Part shown: positions 35,561 to 46,420 of the stretch, in pieces
Layout: the number at the start of each line of letters is the position of its first letter
How positions within the stretch are numbered: position 1 is the stretch's first letter
Source of the DNA: Juglans regia
Taxonomy: Eukaryota > Streptophyta > Magnoliopsida > Fagales > Juglandaceae
Direction: 5' to 3'
Length of the DNA: 64,000 nt
Assembly: GCF_001411555.2 (NCBI RefSeq)
Contig: NC_049916.1
Coordinates: 5,332,001 to 5,396,000, forward strand
The notes under the pieces: generated by a model
What the model saw: the letters and a program-made list of their open reading frames with translations, nothing else
Database searches by the model: none
What the model was told of the DNA's origin: nothing
Made by a program: the position numbers and the translations under genes

Positions 35561-36758
35561 TGTAATACCCTGCATTTTAGTGCATTTTTTTAATTGAAGG
35601 ATTTTTTTTTAATTTAGTTAAATATTAGTTCTCTTGTTTTAAATTTATCGGATTTCTCGTTGCATTTATATTATATATTTTTTAAGTTGTGAAATTTATT
35701 TTGATATGCTTTCTTGATATTAATTATTGTTTGCATTTAAATTTGCTTTTTTCGCCTTAATGCATAATTTTATTGTTGGACTTTAATTATTTTTTTTATT
35801 AATATTGAGTTCCAGTGTTTTTAATTGGCTTTTATTTATTTTTAGTATGCTTTTATTTTTCTTTTGTTGGACCCTTCTATTTTCGGACTGAGTTTGTTTG
35901 AGTGTATTTTATTTTTCTTTTGAGCGCAACCCTTTTTGGTCCCCAACCCAACCCATGAGCTTTCAACCAAGCCCACGAAGCCAGGAACCACTTGACGTTC
36001 CATGTTTGGTACCATGCACGTACGTGATCTTCGCATCTAGGGTTTTCAGTAGCCGCCCACTATTTTTTATCACAGAAATCACCCATATAAGTATACTTTT
36101 TCATCTTATACCTCTGGAAAACTGCCCTATATCACTGCAACCAACCGCAAGAACCAGCCAGCCCCTCCTAGTTCGACGCCAACCTCCATCTCCACGTGTA
36201 AACCGACGCCCATCCTTCCACCGTAAACAGCCATCACCTAGGCTCAAAACCCCACCGTGCACTTCTGCAGTGCACCACCCACGGCCAGCAGAGGAAGATC
36301 ATCACCATGGGTAGCATCACGTGAGACGCTGAGCACGCGGATCGCACAGCAAGAGACTCGCCTGCGCATGACCAAAAGCCAACCGGCACCTTCATGGTTT
36401 TACCCAACCATCTCATGGAAAATGCAGCCTCCCAAGGAGGTCAAGTTGCCACATGCTCCTCCTCAACGCTGCCATAAGCCACCACCATTACCCAGCCGTG
36501 AACCCACCAGTGTAGCCACCGATAGCCATCCCGCAAGCCTCTGTTCCACACTCCCGAAACAGAGGATGTGTTTCCTCCTACCTTGAGCTACTACAACCAC
36601 TCCCCACCGAGAGCTCCTTCACGTTGCGGCCCCATAGAAATCGCCAGCAAAGACTTCTGTCACCCTAGGTCCTCCTCACGCCTCGTTGCCTCACGGTAAT
36701 CTCCCTCTCTGTTTCTCTCTCGTGCATCTCTCACTCTCCATTCTCTCTTTCTCGCTCA

Positions 36759-36761
<3 letters not shown>

Positions 36762-36790
<29 letters not shown>
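36762..36790. repeat. (CT)n microsatellite
   Basis: An uninterrupted CT tract of about 29 bp in the CT-rich part of the solo LTR. Confidence 0.9.
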
Positions 36791-36793
<3 letters not shown>

Positions 36794-37994
36794 GTGCCCA
36801 ACTCGCCAACGTATCCACCCCAGACACCGTGCCCAGCCGTTGTCCGCCGCTCGAAACTTCTCTCGGTGAGTCCTCCGTTACTCTCCAACCGCGCAAAGTT
36901 GCCTTGTTTTTAGTATGATTTTAGTTGTTCCCAGAAACTTCCATAGTTTTAGGAAATATTTTGATCGATAATTACAATATTGCCCCTTTATTGGATGGTT
37001 GTAGTTGGGATTTTTGTTTTTATTAAATCTGTTTTATGTGGTCTTTGTGGGATATATAAAATGTTGTACAAAGAATATATAGGATTTTTATTTTACTAAT
37101 TGTAGCATATTATTTTTACAGTAAGTATGAAATTTTATTTTGAACATTTTTACAGAAAATCATTTAAGTATTTTAACATGTTATTAAGTAAAGTTTTATT
37201 TTAAGAGTAAACAATATTGGTGTAATGTTATTATTTTACACTTTAGATATGATTTAGTCTATTTAAAATAGTTATGGTTTATTTTAAAATATTTTAGGAT
37301 AATTATATTATCTAGTATTAAACTTTATAGTTTGTTTTCATTAATAAATAGGTCAGACTTTTAAATATTTTAATCAAAGTTATTAAATTAATATTGATGA
37401 TTTTTAGAAAGTGATGATTTATAATTTGAAGTTATGGAAGTTTAGGTTTTGAGGAATTAAATAGGTTATTTTAGAAGCTTATGATTAGATATCGAAATAT
37501 GTGATTAATTGAAAATTTACAAGAATTACGTGATTATTTTATAGGTGATGATTAATTATTGCTCGACATTTTGAGAAAAATTCTGAAAAAAGTTAAGAAG
37601 TCCAGGTAAGCGGGATTCCTATACTAGACTTTGCATTAAAATAAAATAAGTTGAGGTTGATTTTTTGGAAAATATACATATTTGGTTATGAAAAGAAAGT
37701 TGAACTACCGAAGTTATTTGTTCTGCATTATTCATAAGATTCTATTTAAGAAGAAAGTATTTTCTGTCATGACTGGTGTAGACATGAGCTTATCTTTGAC
37801 ATTCTGTTTTTGAACTTTGAAAAAGAGAGTGAATATGAAATTTTGCGTATAAGTTATGTTTTTGTGATCTGATTCTGTTCAGTACTCTGTGTTGATAAGA
37901 TGTGGCACTTGAAAAACCTTTGGCATGACTTTCTGATTCTGTTCTGACTCTGATTTTGATTTTGATATGGTGATTCTGATTCTGTTTTGCTCTG

Positions 37995-38125
37995 ATATGT
38001 GGCCCTGTCACTAGATACAATAGTGACCTCTGGCCCTGTCACAGGAGATAATAGTGACATCTGGCCCTATCACGGGATACAATACTGACCTCTGGCCTGC
38101 CACAGGATATATAGTGATTTTCTGT
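37995..38125 (+). repeat. Minisatellite, about 43-bp unit, three to four copies
   Basis: TGGCCCTGTCACNRGATACAATAGTGACCTC-like units repeat head to tail, with a final degenerate unit (TGGCCTGCCACAGG). Confidence 0.75.
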
Positions 38126-38755
38126 TCTGAGTGCAATCCCTTTGGTAACATGGTGATTTATGTTCTATTTGGCTATCCGCATGATGCACAACCCTATCAC
38201 GGGGGTTAAACATGGTCTTTGTTATGATATGATGCTCTGATATGATATGATAAGACGAAAATGTTCAGTCATGTTGTGCCAAAGAAGTATTTGAATATGA
38301 AAAGTTGGTTTCTGAATGTGAAATGTTTGAAAAGTCGCTTTGATTTTCTGATAATATGTATTTTTGAGATTTGAATATTGATACTGAAATGTTTTGTTTC
38401 TACATTCTGAACTCTGTGAAAATGTTAATGTTTACACACTAGTATATGTCCTCTGCTTACTGAGTTGTTGATAACTCACCCCTTATTTCCATATATTTTT
38501 CAGATGATTTTGAATAGTCCAACTAAGGATCAGGATTATGGAGCATCGGTGAGATAATTAATTAAACATAATGGTTTACTCATAGAAGATTTCTGAGAAG
38601 TGTCGGATTTTATTAAGAGTTTTGGTAGTATTCTGATGACTTTATATTTTGGAGTCTATAAATACATTGATGAATTGTGAATTTTAAGTTATAAGGAGTA
38701 ACTATAATTATAATGTTCAACTTCGAATATAAGAGCAATTAATTTTTGTGTTACA

Positions 38756-39440
38756 AAAATAACGCGCAACTTTCGTTATTACCCGCAAGATTCTCAAAGG
38801 CAAAATAGTGGTTTAACTCTATTTGACATTTAATCCTATCAACTTCTTTAAAATTGTAGCGCATGCGTCCCACGCGCACTTCCAATTTTATTCTAGACTT
38901 TTAGAGGTTTTTACAATAATGATAGTCTAAGACTATTTGACACTCATAATGATCTTAATTCATTTCCAACTATTGCTTATAGAGGAAATTAATGTGACGA
39001 TTAAGTCACATAAATAATCTCTAGGCTTTCTTCTTGGTTATCTCAAAGTTACTAATCTATACGCATATAATTGCACACACATCTAAGAAATTTTCTGCGT
39101 TAATCTAAGTCGAAACAAAAATAATTAATACATGTCACAAGATCGAAAATTCGCTATATTTCCTAATCATCTCTTGTGCCATAATGCGTAATTATTAATT
39201 TCTAACTTAATTTTTACGTAAATTAATATTGTATAGGAGATTAATTAATCTTGACTATACTTCCACTAGAATAAATAATCTACCGAGTTAGTTAAATGCA
39301 AAAGCATAATTTCTTCCTAAATCAAAAAAATTAGTTTGAGCCAATCATAAGTATGAGCTAATCAAACTTGGGCAACTTAATACTATAGTTTATCACATTC
39401 TAAAAAATTGAAGACTAATTCTTAAAAATAGTCTATCAAT
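38756..39440. other. Copia-type element interior, non-coding
   Basis: AT-rich, no protein motif. It contains CGCATGCGTCCCACGCGCAC near 38862, but no other feature. Confidence 0.4.
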
Positions 39441-39444
39441 ACAA

Positions 39445-39640
39445 GTAGGGGTGGGAAGTGGGGCCCCGCCCCCGCCCCGCTTCCGCTCTGCCCCAGCATG
39501 GCGGGGCAGGAAACCAAGTTTCGCCCATGCGGGAGAGGGGCCCCCCGCCCCGCATCTAGGGCCCCTAGTGGGGGCAAGTGGCGGGGAGGGCCCAACCCGG
39601 CCACACATTTCCCTCGCCCCGCCCCCGCCTCCATTTATAT
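39445..39640. repeat. GC-rich insertion (GGGGCGGGG/CCCCGCCCC-rich)
   Basis: This sharp GC island in AT-rich DNA starts TAGGGGTGGGAAGTGGGG and is built from GGCGGGG and CCCCGCC blocks, followed by an (AT)n tail. The TAGGGGTGG start is that of hAT-derived small elements with GC-rich termini. A matching right end was not found. Confidence 0.5.
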
Positions 39641-39705
39641 ATATATATATATATTATATACATATATATAAACATAAATATATATTTATATTTTACAAAT
39701 TGTGC

Positions 39706-39846
39706 ATAAAAAGATTGGTTCTTATTAAAAAACCGCGGGCGTCCATCTGCAAATTAGTCCTTTGCCTGCTGGACACTTCCCAGACAATACGAAGCCAGTT
39801 TTTTTTTTTCACATAAAAAGATTGGTTCTTATTAAAAAACCGTGGG
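39706..39846 (+). repeat. Direct repeat of about 32 bp flanking a short T-tailed segment
   Basis: CATAAAAAGATTGGTTCTTA...AAAAAACCG occurs at about 39706 and again at about 39813. Between them are about 73 bp ending in a T10 tract. Confidence 0.75.
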
Positions 39847-40059
39847 GTAATCTTAAAATTTTTAAAAAACAAACATAAATAGGTCCAAGGTTGTTCAGAA
39901 TCCCACAACCCGATTAAGCCCATAAATGACTTAATCCAAGCCCACCAAAAAAAACAAGTCAAACGCAAAAAAGAATGCGCTGTTCATCTCCTTCCTTCAC
40001 TAGCCAACCGTCACAGAAAAATGTAACGGAAGAGAAAAAAAATTCCACCCTTTCAGCAC

Positions 40060-41125
40060 CACCACAGCCGCTCCTAGCGGTAACAGAATATTACAGCAGT
40101 GCAGCTTCACTCGGCACAGCGTGCAGCGTCCACGCTGTGCTGCGGGCAGCACCATGGGTTACTAACCACCTGGGCTGCGCAACCCCATGGGCGGCGCAGC
40201 ATCCAGCTGGTTCCCTGACGCTTCAGTGCTTGCTGCCACCACACTTTAGTGCTTATTTTTTTCTCGGTGTAAGCTGCTTCACGGCATCTCTTCAGTACCG
40301 GCCTGGTGCAAAAAAAAAAAAAAAACTGCACTACCGGCAGCAGTGGAACTGCACAGGCCAGGAGCACCGCCCAGCGCTCAACGCATAAAGCAGATCCGGC
40401 CTTGTGTGCGGCACTGCGTGCAGCAAAACTATCCGCCTTGGCCTGATGAGGGGCTCCGCGCACGACATAGCTCGCTGCTCCAGGGTGCGCAGCTCTGGAA
40501 GCGCTGCACCTCCTAGTGCCGTGGTATCGTTGTGCTCCTCTGCGCGCAGCAGAGTTCGCAGCACCACCATGGTGCGCGCTGCTCTGCGCCCAGCAGAGGA
40601 CAGCGCCTCAGTCGAGGTGAGCAGCAGAACGCCGTTGCGCTCGTTTATCAGCTGGCACTGCCTCTCATGGCGACGCTTCAGCTTCTGATGCACCGTGGTG
40701 CAGTACTTGGACGGGGCCACAGGCCTTAATGCCATCTTTCGCAACGCCGTGGGCGGCACAGCATCGGTGAGCGTCACATCATAAGCGACGCAACAGCGAT
40801 GCACCCAGATAGTGTTCACTGTGCCATTTAGATCGCGCAGCACAGGAGTGGGCGAGAGCAACACCACGGTGCTCAATCGCTCCGCCTTGGGTGCGATGGT
40901 CTACGCTGCCTTACCGAGGTGCTCCCAGCACCCTAGGTGCGCACTGCAGTGAGTTAGGTGAACGTAACGCCTCCAGGTGCGTGGTGCTGATTCGTGTGGC
41001 CCAACACCGAGGTGTGCCTCACCTCCAGGGGTGGCGAACTCATGTGTCTGGCGGTAGCCGTGCATGTGCAGCGACATGTGATGCACTCAGGTGCGACCAA
41101 CGACCTCGCAAGTGCATCGATCAGA
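40060..41125. other. GC-rich block with long overlapping open frames on both strands
   Basis: About 1.07 kb rich in GCAGC, GCGCAGC, CACCATGGTG and GGTGCG motifs. The longest frame is 181 codons on the minus strand (40331-40876), with other open frames on the plus strand (40404-40688, 39975-40388). The translations are Ala/Arg/Cys/Ser-rich and match no family I know, and frames are open on both strands because AT-rich stop codons are rare here. It lies just inside the 5' LTR, where a retrotransposon leader or gag would be. I treat it as non-coding leader unless shown otherwise. Confidence 0.45.
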
Positions 41126-41239
41126 TTTTTTTTTTTTTTTTTTTAAGGACGTTGGAAAAAACTATTCTTGTCACAGAAAAAATATTTCCGTAAAAGAAAT
41201 CTCTACCACGCGACAAAACATAAATCGGGAACAATGCTC

Positions 41240-41643
41240 TTTTATAAATATTAGATCAAAGTATGTGGAAACGATATTATCTCATTAAAAATATCTTGAA
41301 TATAATGCGGTTGTTCTATAGATTCTCTCGCATCGTTGTTCATCTGAAATCTTTCCAACGATGGTGAAATGTGCTACGTGATAATATACCAGATTAGCAC
41401 CCACAAATTTTACAGGCTAGATGTCGGGATTAGAGAGAACTACTTTGGGAGAGAGATTTCTATTTTGATGTTGCCCGCATACTCACACCCCACATCCAAA
41501 GGGGGAGGGGCTACCCCTCTAAGTGTAACCTCCTGCTGGCCATTAAGAGCCAGCTATCAAGACTCATGAAATGACCTAAAAGCCACTTCATAACTCCCAA
41601 GAAAAGGTAAAGGGATGCCTACTATGAGTGCCCCTTTCTTACA
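41240..41643 (-). repeat. 5' LTR of Copia-type element
   Basis: 404 bp, aligned along its whole length with 31082-31495. The inner end reads TTTTATAAATATTAG in place of TGTTAGAAATATTAG. A GCTC remnant at 41236-41239 is all that is left of a possible Met-tRNA primer-binding site. Confidence 0.7.
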
Positions 41644-42489
41644 TCTTTTATTGTTAACTTGCAAATACCAAATGATGAAAAATTTAGTATTGTTCCAATT
41701 TCCTCCTTCAACCTAACAGAAATTTGTGGAATGATAGAAAACTTTGGGAAAATATTTCTGTCATTGCTTTTGGTTTGAATGAGGAGTCATAGTTTTTTGC
41801 TAACAAGAAGCATCAGGACACTTTCCATCAAAATGTTTTCAGGTCTTTACATCTAAACATTAACAGGAATATTACTTAGCAAGAGGGGGTTCATGATATC
41901 TATCATGATTTTTATCTGCAATGTGGCTCAACCTGAGTCACCTTGAATGTGAATAATATTTAATAGAATGTACATATATCCCACACGGTGTGAACTGCAG
42001 TGTTATTAAATGAATTGATTTTTTTTTTTTTTTGCTTGATTGAACCAAGCGAAAAGGTTTGTACTGAGTGATAAGGTTTTTTGCTTAATTGAACCAAGCG
42101 ATAAGGCTTATATAAATCTGAATAGGTTTTGTTAGTCTGAAAGAAGCGATATGTTTTTTTTTTTTTTTTTTTTGCAGGAATATATATGCAAGACCCGATC
42201 ATGTCATAAAATGATGATTTCGGAGCATCGTAGAATTTTCATATGTCACAAGATCATTAATTGGAACTTGACTCTCATTAAACATTTTTAGGACATTCAG
42301 TTTACCACTATGGAAAAATAGACCACTCAATTTTGTAGCCAGAATTGGAACATTCAGTTTATCACTATGATGTATTATATTGTTCCTTGGTTTTAAACTT
42401 GATATTTTTGACTAGATTTGCTAATGATCATCAGGTTTTAAACTATTTTTGGTTGACCGCATAATAATAATAATAATTGGAGCTAACAT

Positions 42490-42700
42490 GACGTTTGTGA
42501 GTTTGGGAGAAACTAATATTTATGAATTGGAGTTGAAGGGACATTGGCCTGTCTTTGCCAATTATACCATCAATGGGGTTGGAGATGAAGGTGGTCATGT
42601 TGGTGCAGTTGCAGATGGAGTGACAATGACCATGGTTTTACCTAAAAATCAACTTGTTCTGCTCAAAAGCAAGCTTGAAAGGGATTGGAATATCGTTTGA
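42490..42700 (+). CDS. Terminal exon-like segment, duplicated copy 2 (hypothetical)
   Basis: It corresponds to 5382-5642 but lacks 45 bp, deleted between two GAAGGTG repeats, and 3 bp upstream; both changes keep the frame. It retains ELKGHWPVFANYTING and then GGHVGAVADGVTMTMVLPKN, and the same TGA. Here the first codon is ATG. The rest of the gene in this copy is split by the Copia-type insertion, so expression as a full protein is unlikely. Family unknown. Confidence 0.35.
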
Positions 42701-43679
42701 CGGAGAAAAAACATATATATATATATATAAGCAATGGAAAAGTAAAAACCCATATTCTTGGTTCTTTTCACTTTTATTACTTCCTAATCATTTTGCTACA
42801 ATTATAAACGTGTAAAGAACTACAGATAAATCTGTATTTACATAAGGAAATTATAATTTTTGGAGACCCTAGAAGAAATTAGGAAGATCAGTTTTCGCAT
42901 CGAACATATAGAATTGCAAACTAGATCATATATGCCCTAAATACTTAATGTGCAGAAGAGAATGCATAATAAACAAAAAAACTTACAGTAGACTAGCACC
43001 CACCGTAAGACATATAAATCTCATATTTGTTGAGATTCTATTTGTCACCCGACCAGTTCTAAGTTTTTCTCAGTACAAATACATATTTAGTTAATAATCT
43101 CATTTTTTCTAGGATGCGTTGGATTAACCATAGGCAAAATTTTTGCTTATTATGAACAGTATTTCTACATATTTACAGATATACTGTTCACCCTTCATCC
43201 TTTATTTTACTATTTTTTCCTCTCTCCTCCCACTTGCTCTCTCTCTCTCACCCAACGGTTTTAATTGCAAAATATATATATGAAAAATTAATAATTGCAA
43301 AATAAATAAAAAACTAATTTTAGGAAAAAATTAATAATAATAATAATAAGATTTATTAATATCATTGCTAAAAGATGCATAATCCAATATGAGAGTCTTT
43401 CTTAAATGGAAAAGACAACTTCCAAAACATGTGATTTTGCATTTGCATTTGTCTACACCATTGCCAATGCACTTGTAGTATAATTGTGTTTAGATATTTT
43501 TAAATTATTTTATTATTAATATTTATAAATAATATACTACTACTTTATTACTATTACCGCTATTATTTACAAATCATCTGAGATACTTTTAGTATCTAAA
43601 CAAAATCCTCGTTAGGTGACCAAGATAGATATGAAAACTCCGTCAATAAAAATGAAATAATTTGTTGTGAATAATAATG

Positions 43680-43940
43680 AAATTGTTTGAATCAAGATAT
43701 TTTATTAGATTTTGGAAAAGAGAGAAATAAATAGTTGAATAAAATATTATAAAGTTAAAATATTGTTATAATATTATTTCTTAATATTATTTTTGTTTTA
43801 CAATTTGAAAAAGTTGAATTATATTTTGTATTTTATATAGAAGTTTGGTAAAATTTTAATGATTAGGTAATGATTAGATGAAAAAAGTTAAAAATTTGAA
43901 ATTAAAAAGTATTTGTATTTGAGTGATGTTTGAAAATTAG
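43680..43940 (+). repeat. Dispersed AT-rich repeat, TCATCTC family (duplicated copy of 6421)
   Basis: It has the same order of blocks as 6421-6700, carried along by the segmental duplication. The right-hand end is shorter because it lacks the AATGAGATAAGATAG block. Confidence 0.45.
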
Positions 43941-44643
43941 GCCACATATTGATTCTCTCGGTTTGAGTTTATAACTTTCAAAGGTGTTTTAAATAATTTA
44001 AATATTTCTTAAAAAATAATATGTTTGATAAATTTATAAGATGTAATTTATGCACTTAAAAAAATTAAAAGTTTATTTAAAAAAAAACCAAATTAAAGCT
44101 TGTGTTAACGCTATCTTTTTTACCTATATATATAAAAAAAGATAACATTATATATTTTTAAAACTATTGTAATAAAGTTTAAAAGTGTTTTAAACATGGA
44201 CAATGCTAGGTGACTCCCAAATGTGCCTACCAAAAGTGCATACTAGTACAAATGATTTTTTTTTTTTTAACATTTTTTAAAGATCCTTAACTATTAAGAA
44301 AACAATAAAAATAAATAAATTCACTAATAGTCACACCCTTAACCATTAAGAAAAAATAAAAAAATATAAGTGAACATATTTGGTGGGCATATTTGATAGG
44401 CATACTATCATTTTCCTTTAAACATATGTTTATAAAATAACAAATAGTTTTTAAATAATATAATTTTTTAATAAAGTTATACTATTTATAAAAGCTCTAA
44501 TATAGATTAAAAAAAAAACTCTTAACATAAAAAAAATCATTTCTTCCCATAATTTCAAACATGTACTTGCTGGGCGTGCGAACAGATGCCCGACACTTTT
44601 AGTTGTCAAGATACAAGGCTCGAGCAGGGCAGACCTGCCTTGG

Positions 44644-44917
44644 TGTTGGAGTTTACAAAATCATATAGAAGGTCTGGAGTTAAAAGCTCAATAAGCTAAA
44701 CATAAACAAAAGGCCTACATTCAAGAAATTGGTAGTTAAGTTAGTTATCCAACTACGAGTATTAGTGATCCAGATGGCAAGTTGGAAATGGTCATTGTAT
44801 CTATATAAACAAATTGATTGTATAACATATTTTTTCACTTGATCAATAATGAGAAGTACTGATTGCTTTCTCCTTCTATAGTTTCTATGTTTTTCTATGT
44901 TTTATCTATATTTTACA
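44644..44917 (+). mobile_element. Solo LTR with perfect target-site duplication
   Basis: TGTTGGAGTTTAC...TATTTTACA, 274 bp, is flanked on both sides by CTTGG. It has a TATA-like CTATATAAACAAATTG near 44801 and a CT/T-rich 3' part. The empty site is preserved in copy 1 of the duplication at about 7420 (GCCTTGAGTTTTATAAAC), so the insertion is later than the duplication. No internal sequence remains. Confidence 0.85.
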
Positions 44918-45041
44918 CTTGGGTTTACTCCATCCGCCCGACCCAAGAATATATATATATATATATATATAACAAGATTCGTAAATATAAAACAATGTCA
45001 TTTTATACTCACGAATGAGTGTATTTAAATAAAAAATCCTA

Positions 45042-45050
<9 letters not shown>

Positions 45051-45076
<26 letters not shown>
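45051..45076. repeat. (CT)n microsatellite
   Basis: An uninterrupted CT tract of about 26 bp. Confidence 0.9.
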
Positions 45077-45078
<2 letters not shown>

Positions 45079-45386
45079 TCATCTCCTCTTGGTTGTGCCT
45101 TGTTCTTACCATATGTTTAATTGTTTGTAATTCCTTAGATTTGTTATTGGATGATAAATCTGTGGATTTTAGGGATGGTTTGTGGATTTGTTGTTGTTTT
45201 GAATTTTTTTTAAAAAAATCTTTTTGGCTTTTTCTATTTGTTTTTCACAGTGGGTGGGCAAGGTGGGGTAGACGACCATGGGGATCAATCCACTCCCCAG
45301 CATTCTGAAGGGGGCACCTGCCCACGGGGGGCGGTGCTAGGGTCAGGGGCAAAACTGTCCCTCCCCCATGTGAGGGTGGGGAGAGG

Positions 45387-46165
45387 CAGTGGCGGAACCA
45401 ACAATTTCTTTGAGGGGTGACCAAAATTTTTACCATGTGGCACATTTATGTAAAATAGCAGAAATTAAAAAATCATAAAAACATTATTACATATAAGATA
45501 GGATCTCGATAATTTGGTACATACACGTAAAAATAAGATTCTATAAGTACAACTTAAGATATGTTTCAGATTTCTAACGATAACGTTTCATAAAATAATA
45601 TCCATCTATTATTATTTGTGTAATGAAATATTTAGAATTTAATTTTTTCATAAAAACTATCAAGTGATATTTTAGAAGGTCATCTTTTATTCTAGTATCT
45701 AAGTTAGTTTATTATGTTTTACGTACAATTTAGATATTTTTGTATTATATTAAACATATAATGTTATAATGAAGACCTTAAATAAATTATTTTCTTGCTT
45801 ACAGAAGTCTAGAAGATAAAACCTCTCAACTATTTTTCGTATAGATTATTAGTCTTAAATGATTTTTCTTGTATTAATTTCAATTTGGACTCCCTACACT
45901 TAAGAAGCCTAGTATTGTATACTAAAAAACTTTGGGGGTCCATATTAATAAGTTTATTATTTCTCTTATTAATTTTAATTTAATTTTGGTAAGACCACAT
46001 ACTTGAAAATAGATATTATATAGATATACAAAATTTAGGAACTATAAGAAAAAAATTTGGAGAGAGACATTTCTAAGTATATTGAAATTTTAGAAAATTT
46101 TAAAAAGTATATGGAGATTATAATTTTTTTTTTTGGGGTGGGGGGGGGGGGGGGAGGTGGCATTT
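45387..46165. mobile_element. Probable small transposon with CAGTGGCGGAACC end
   Basis: CAGTGGCGGAACCAACAA followed by TTTGAGGGGTGACCAAAAT is the usual left end of a common plant repeat, with AT-rich interior and GGGGGTCC-like blocks (45935). A long G run (46138-46154) lies near the presumed right end, but a clean GGTTCCGCCACTG right terminus was not found. This stretch is absent from copy 1 of the duplication, in keeping with insertion. A region of GGTGGGCAAGG/CCCCC text at 45245-45385 precedes it. Confidence 0.4.
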
Positions 46166-46420
46166 TCTATATTTATAAAACTACAAGTAGTAACAAAATG
46201 TCCAAGGGACATTTGCCCAGTGGAGAGAGAATATATATGTTAATTATATATATATATATTAACTATATATAGATGGAAAATTAAATTAATATACACACCA
46301 AGGGATGTTTGCCTAGTTGGGTGAAACAGTTTTTTTTTTACAAAAATAGTATGGTTTTTACAAGAAAATTTGATTAATAAATAATTTCATGCATAGAAAC
46401 AAAAACAAAGTTTGATACAA

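Larger units (their letters stand above)
35561..38755 (+). mobile_element. Solo LTR of a long-LTR gypsy-type element
   Basis: It starts TGTAATACCCTGC and ends GTGTTACA, the terminal pattern of long plant gypsy LTRs. The first part (36100-36900) is CA/CT-rich and relatively GC-rich. The later part carries a short minisatellite (37995-38125) and CTGAGTTGTTGATAACTCACCCC with a CAG/ATGA block near 38510. An inverse-oriented relative lies at 49585-52440. No gag-pol follows, so it is a solo LTR nested in the Copia-type element. Flanks ATTAT and AAAAT are only a partial target-site match. Confidence 0.6.
31082..41643 (-). mobile_element. Large Copia-type LTR element, non-coding interior, 10.56 kb
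   Basis: LTRs are 31082-31495 and 41240-41643, oriented so that (minus strand) each starts TGTAAGAAAG and ends CTAACA. AAGTGGGAGA just inside the left LTR is a Copia-type polypurine tract in minus orientation. The flanks TCTTC and TCTTT are a 5-bp target-site duplication with one change, and 4508-4530 shows the empty site. No gag, RT or integrase text was found in 31496-41239. Part of that length is later insertions: solo LTR 35561-38755 and a GC-rich element near 39445. It is a large non-autonomous derivative or a very decayed element. The LTRs are visibly diverged, so it is old. Confidence 0.75.
30525..46420 (+). repeat. Segmental duplication, copy 2 (interrupted)
   Basis: It matches 3956-7830 after removal of the Copia-type element (31082-41643), a solo LTR (44644-44917) and an insertion-rich stretch at about 45040-46270. 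Its left edge, GCTCTCTCTGAGG at 30525, abuts truncated Tat sequence. Copy 1 is flanked there by its own exon sequence, so 30524/30525 is a true breakpoint. Confidence 0.8.

Noticed and set aside
36257..36586. 109-codon plus-strand frame in the long solo LTR
   Set aside because: Pro/Ser-rich text in a CA/CT-rich, GC-richer LTR part; no start context or homology seen.
38756..38796. CAAGATT on both sides of the solo LTR (35552 and 38786) as a target-site duplication
   Set aside because: The right copy lies about 30 bp beyond the TG...CA end, so it does not fit a 5-bp duplication next to the LTR; probably chance.
40331..40876. 181-codon minus-strand frame as a gene
   Set aside because: Opposite and overlapping frames are equally open owing to GC-rich composition. 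No family likeness or codon evidence, so it is reported only as an observation.
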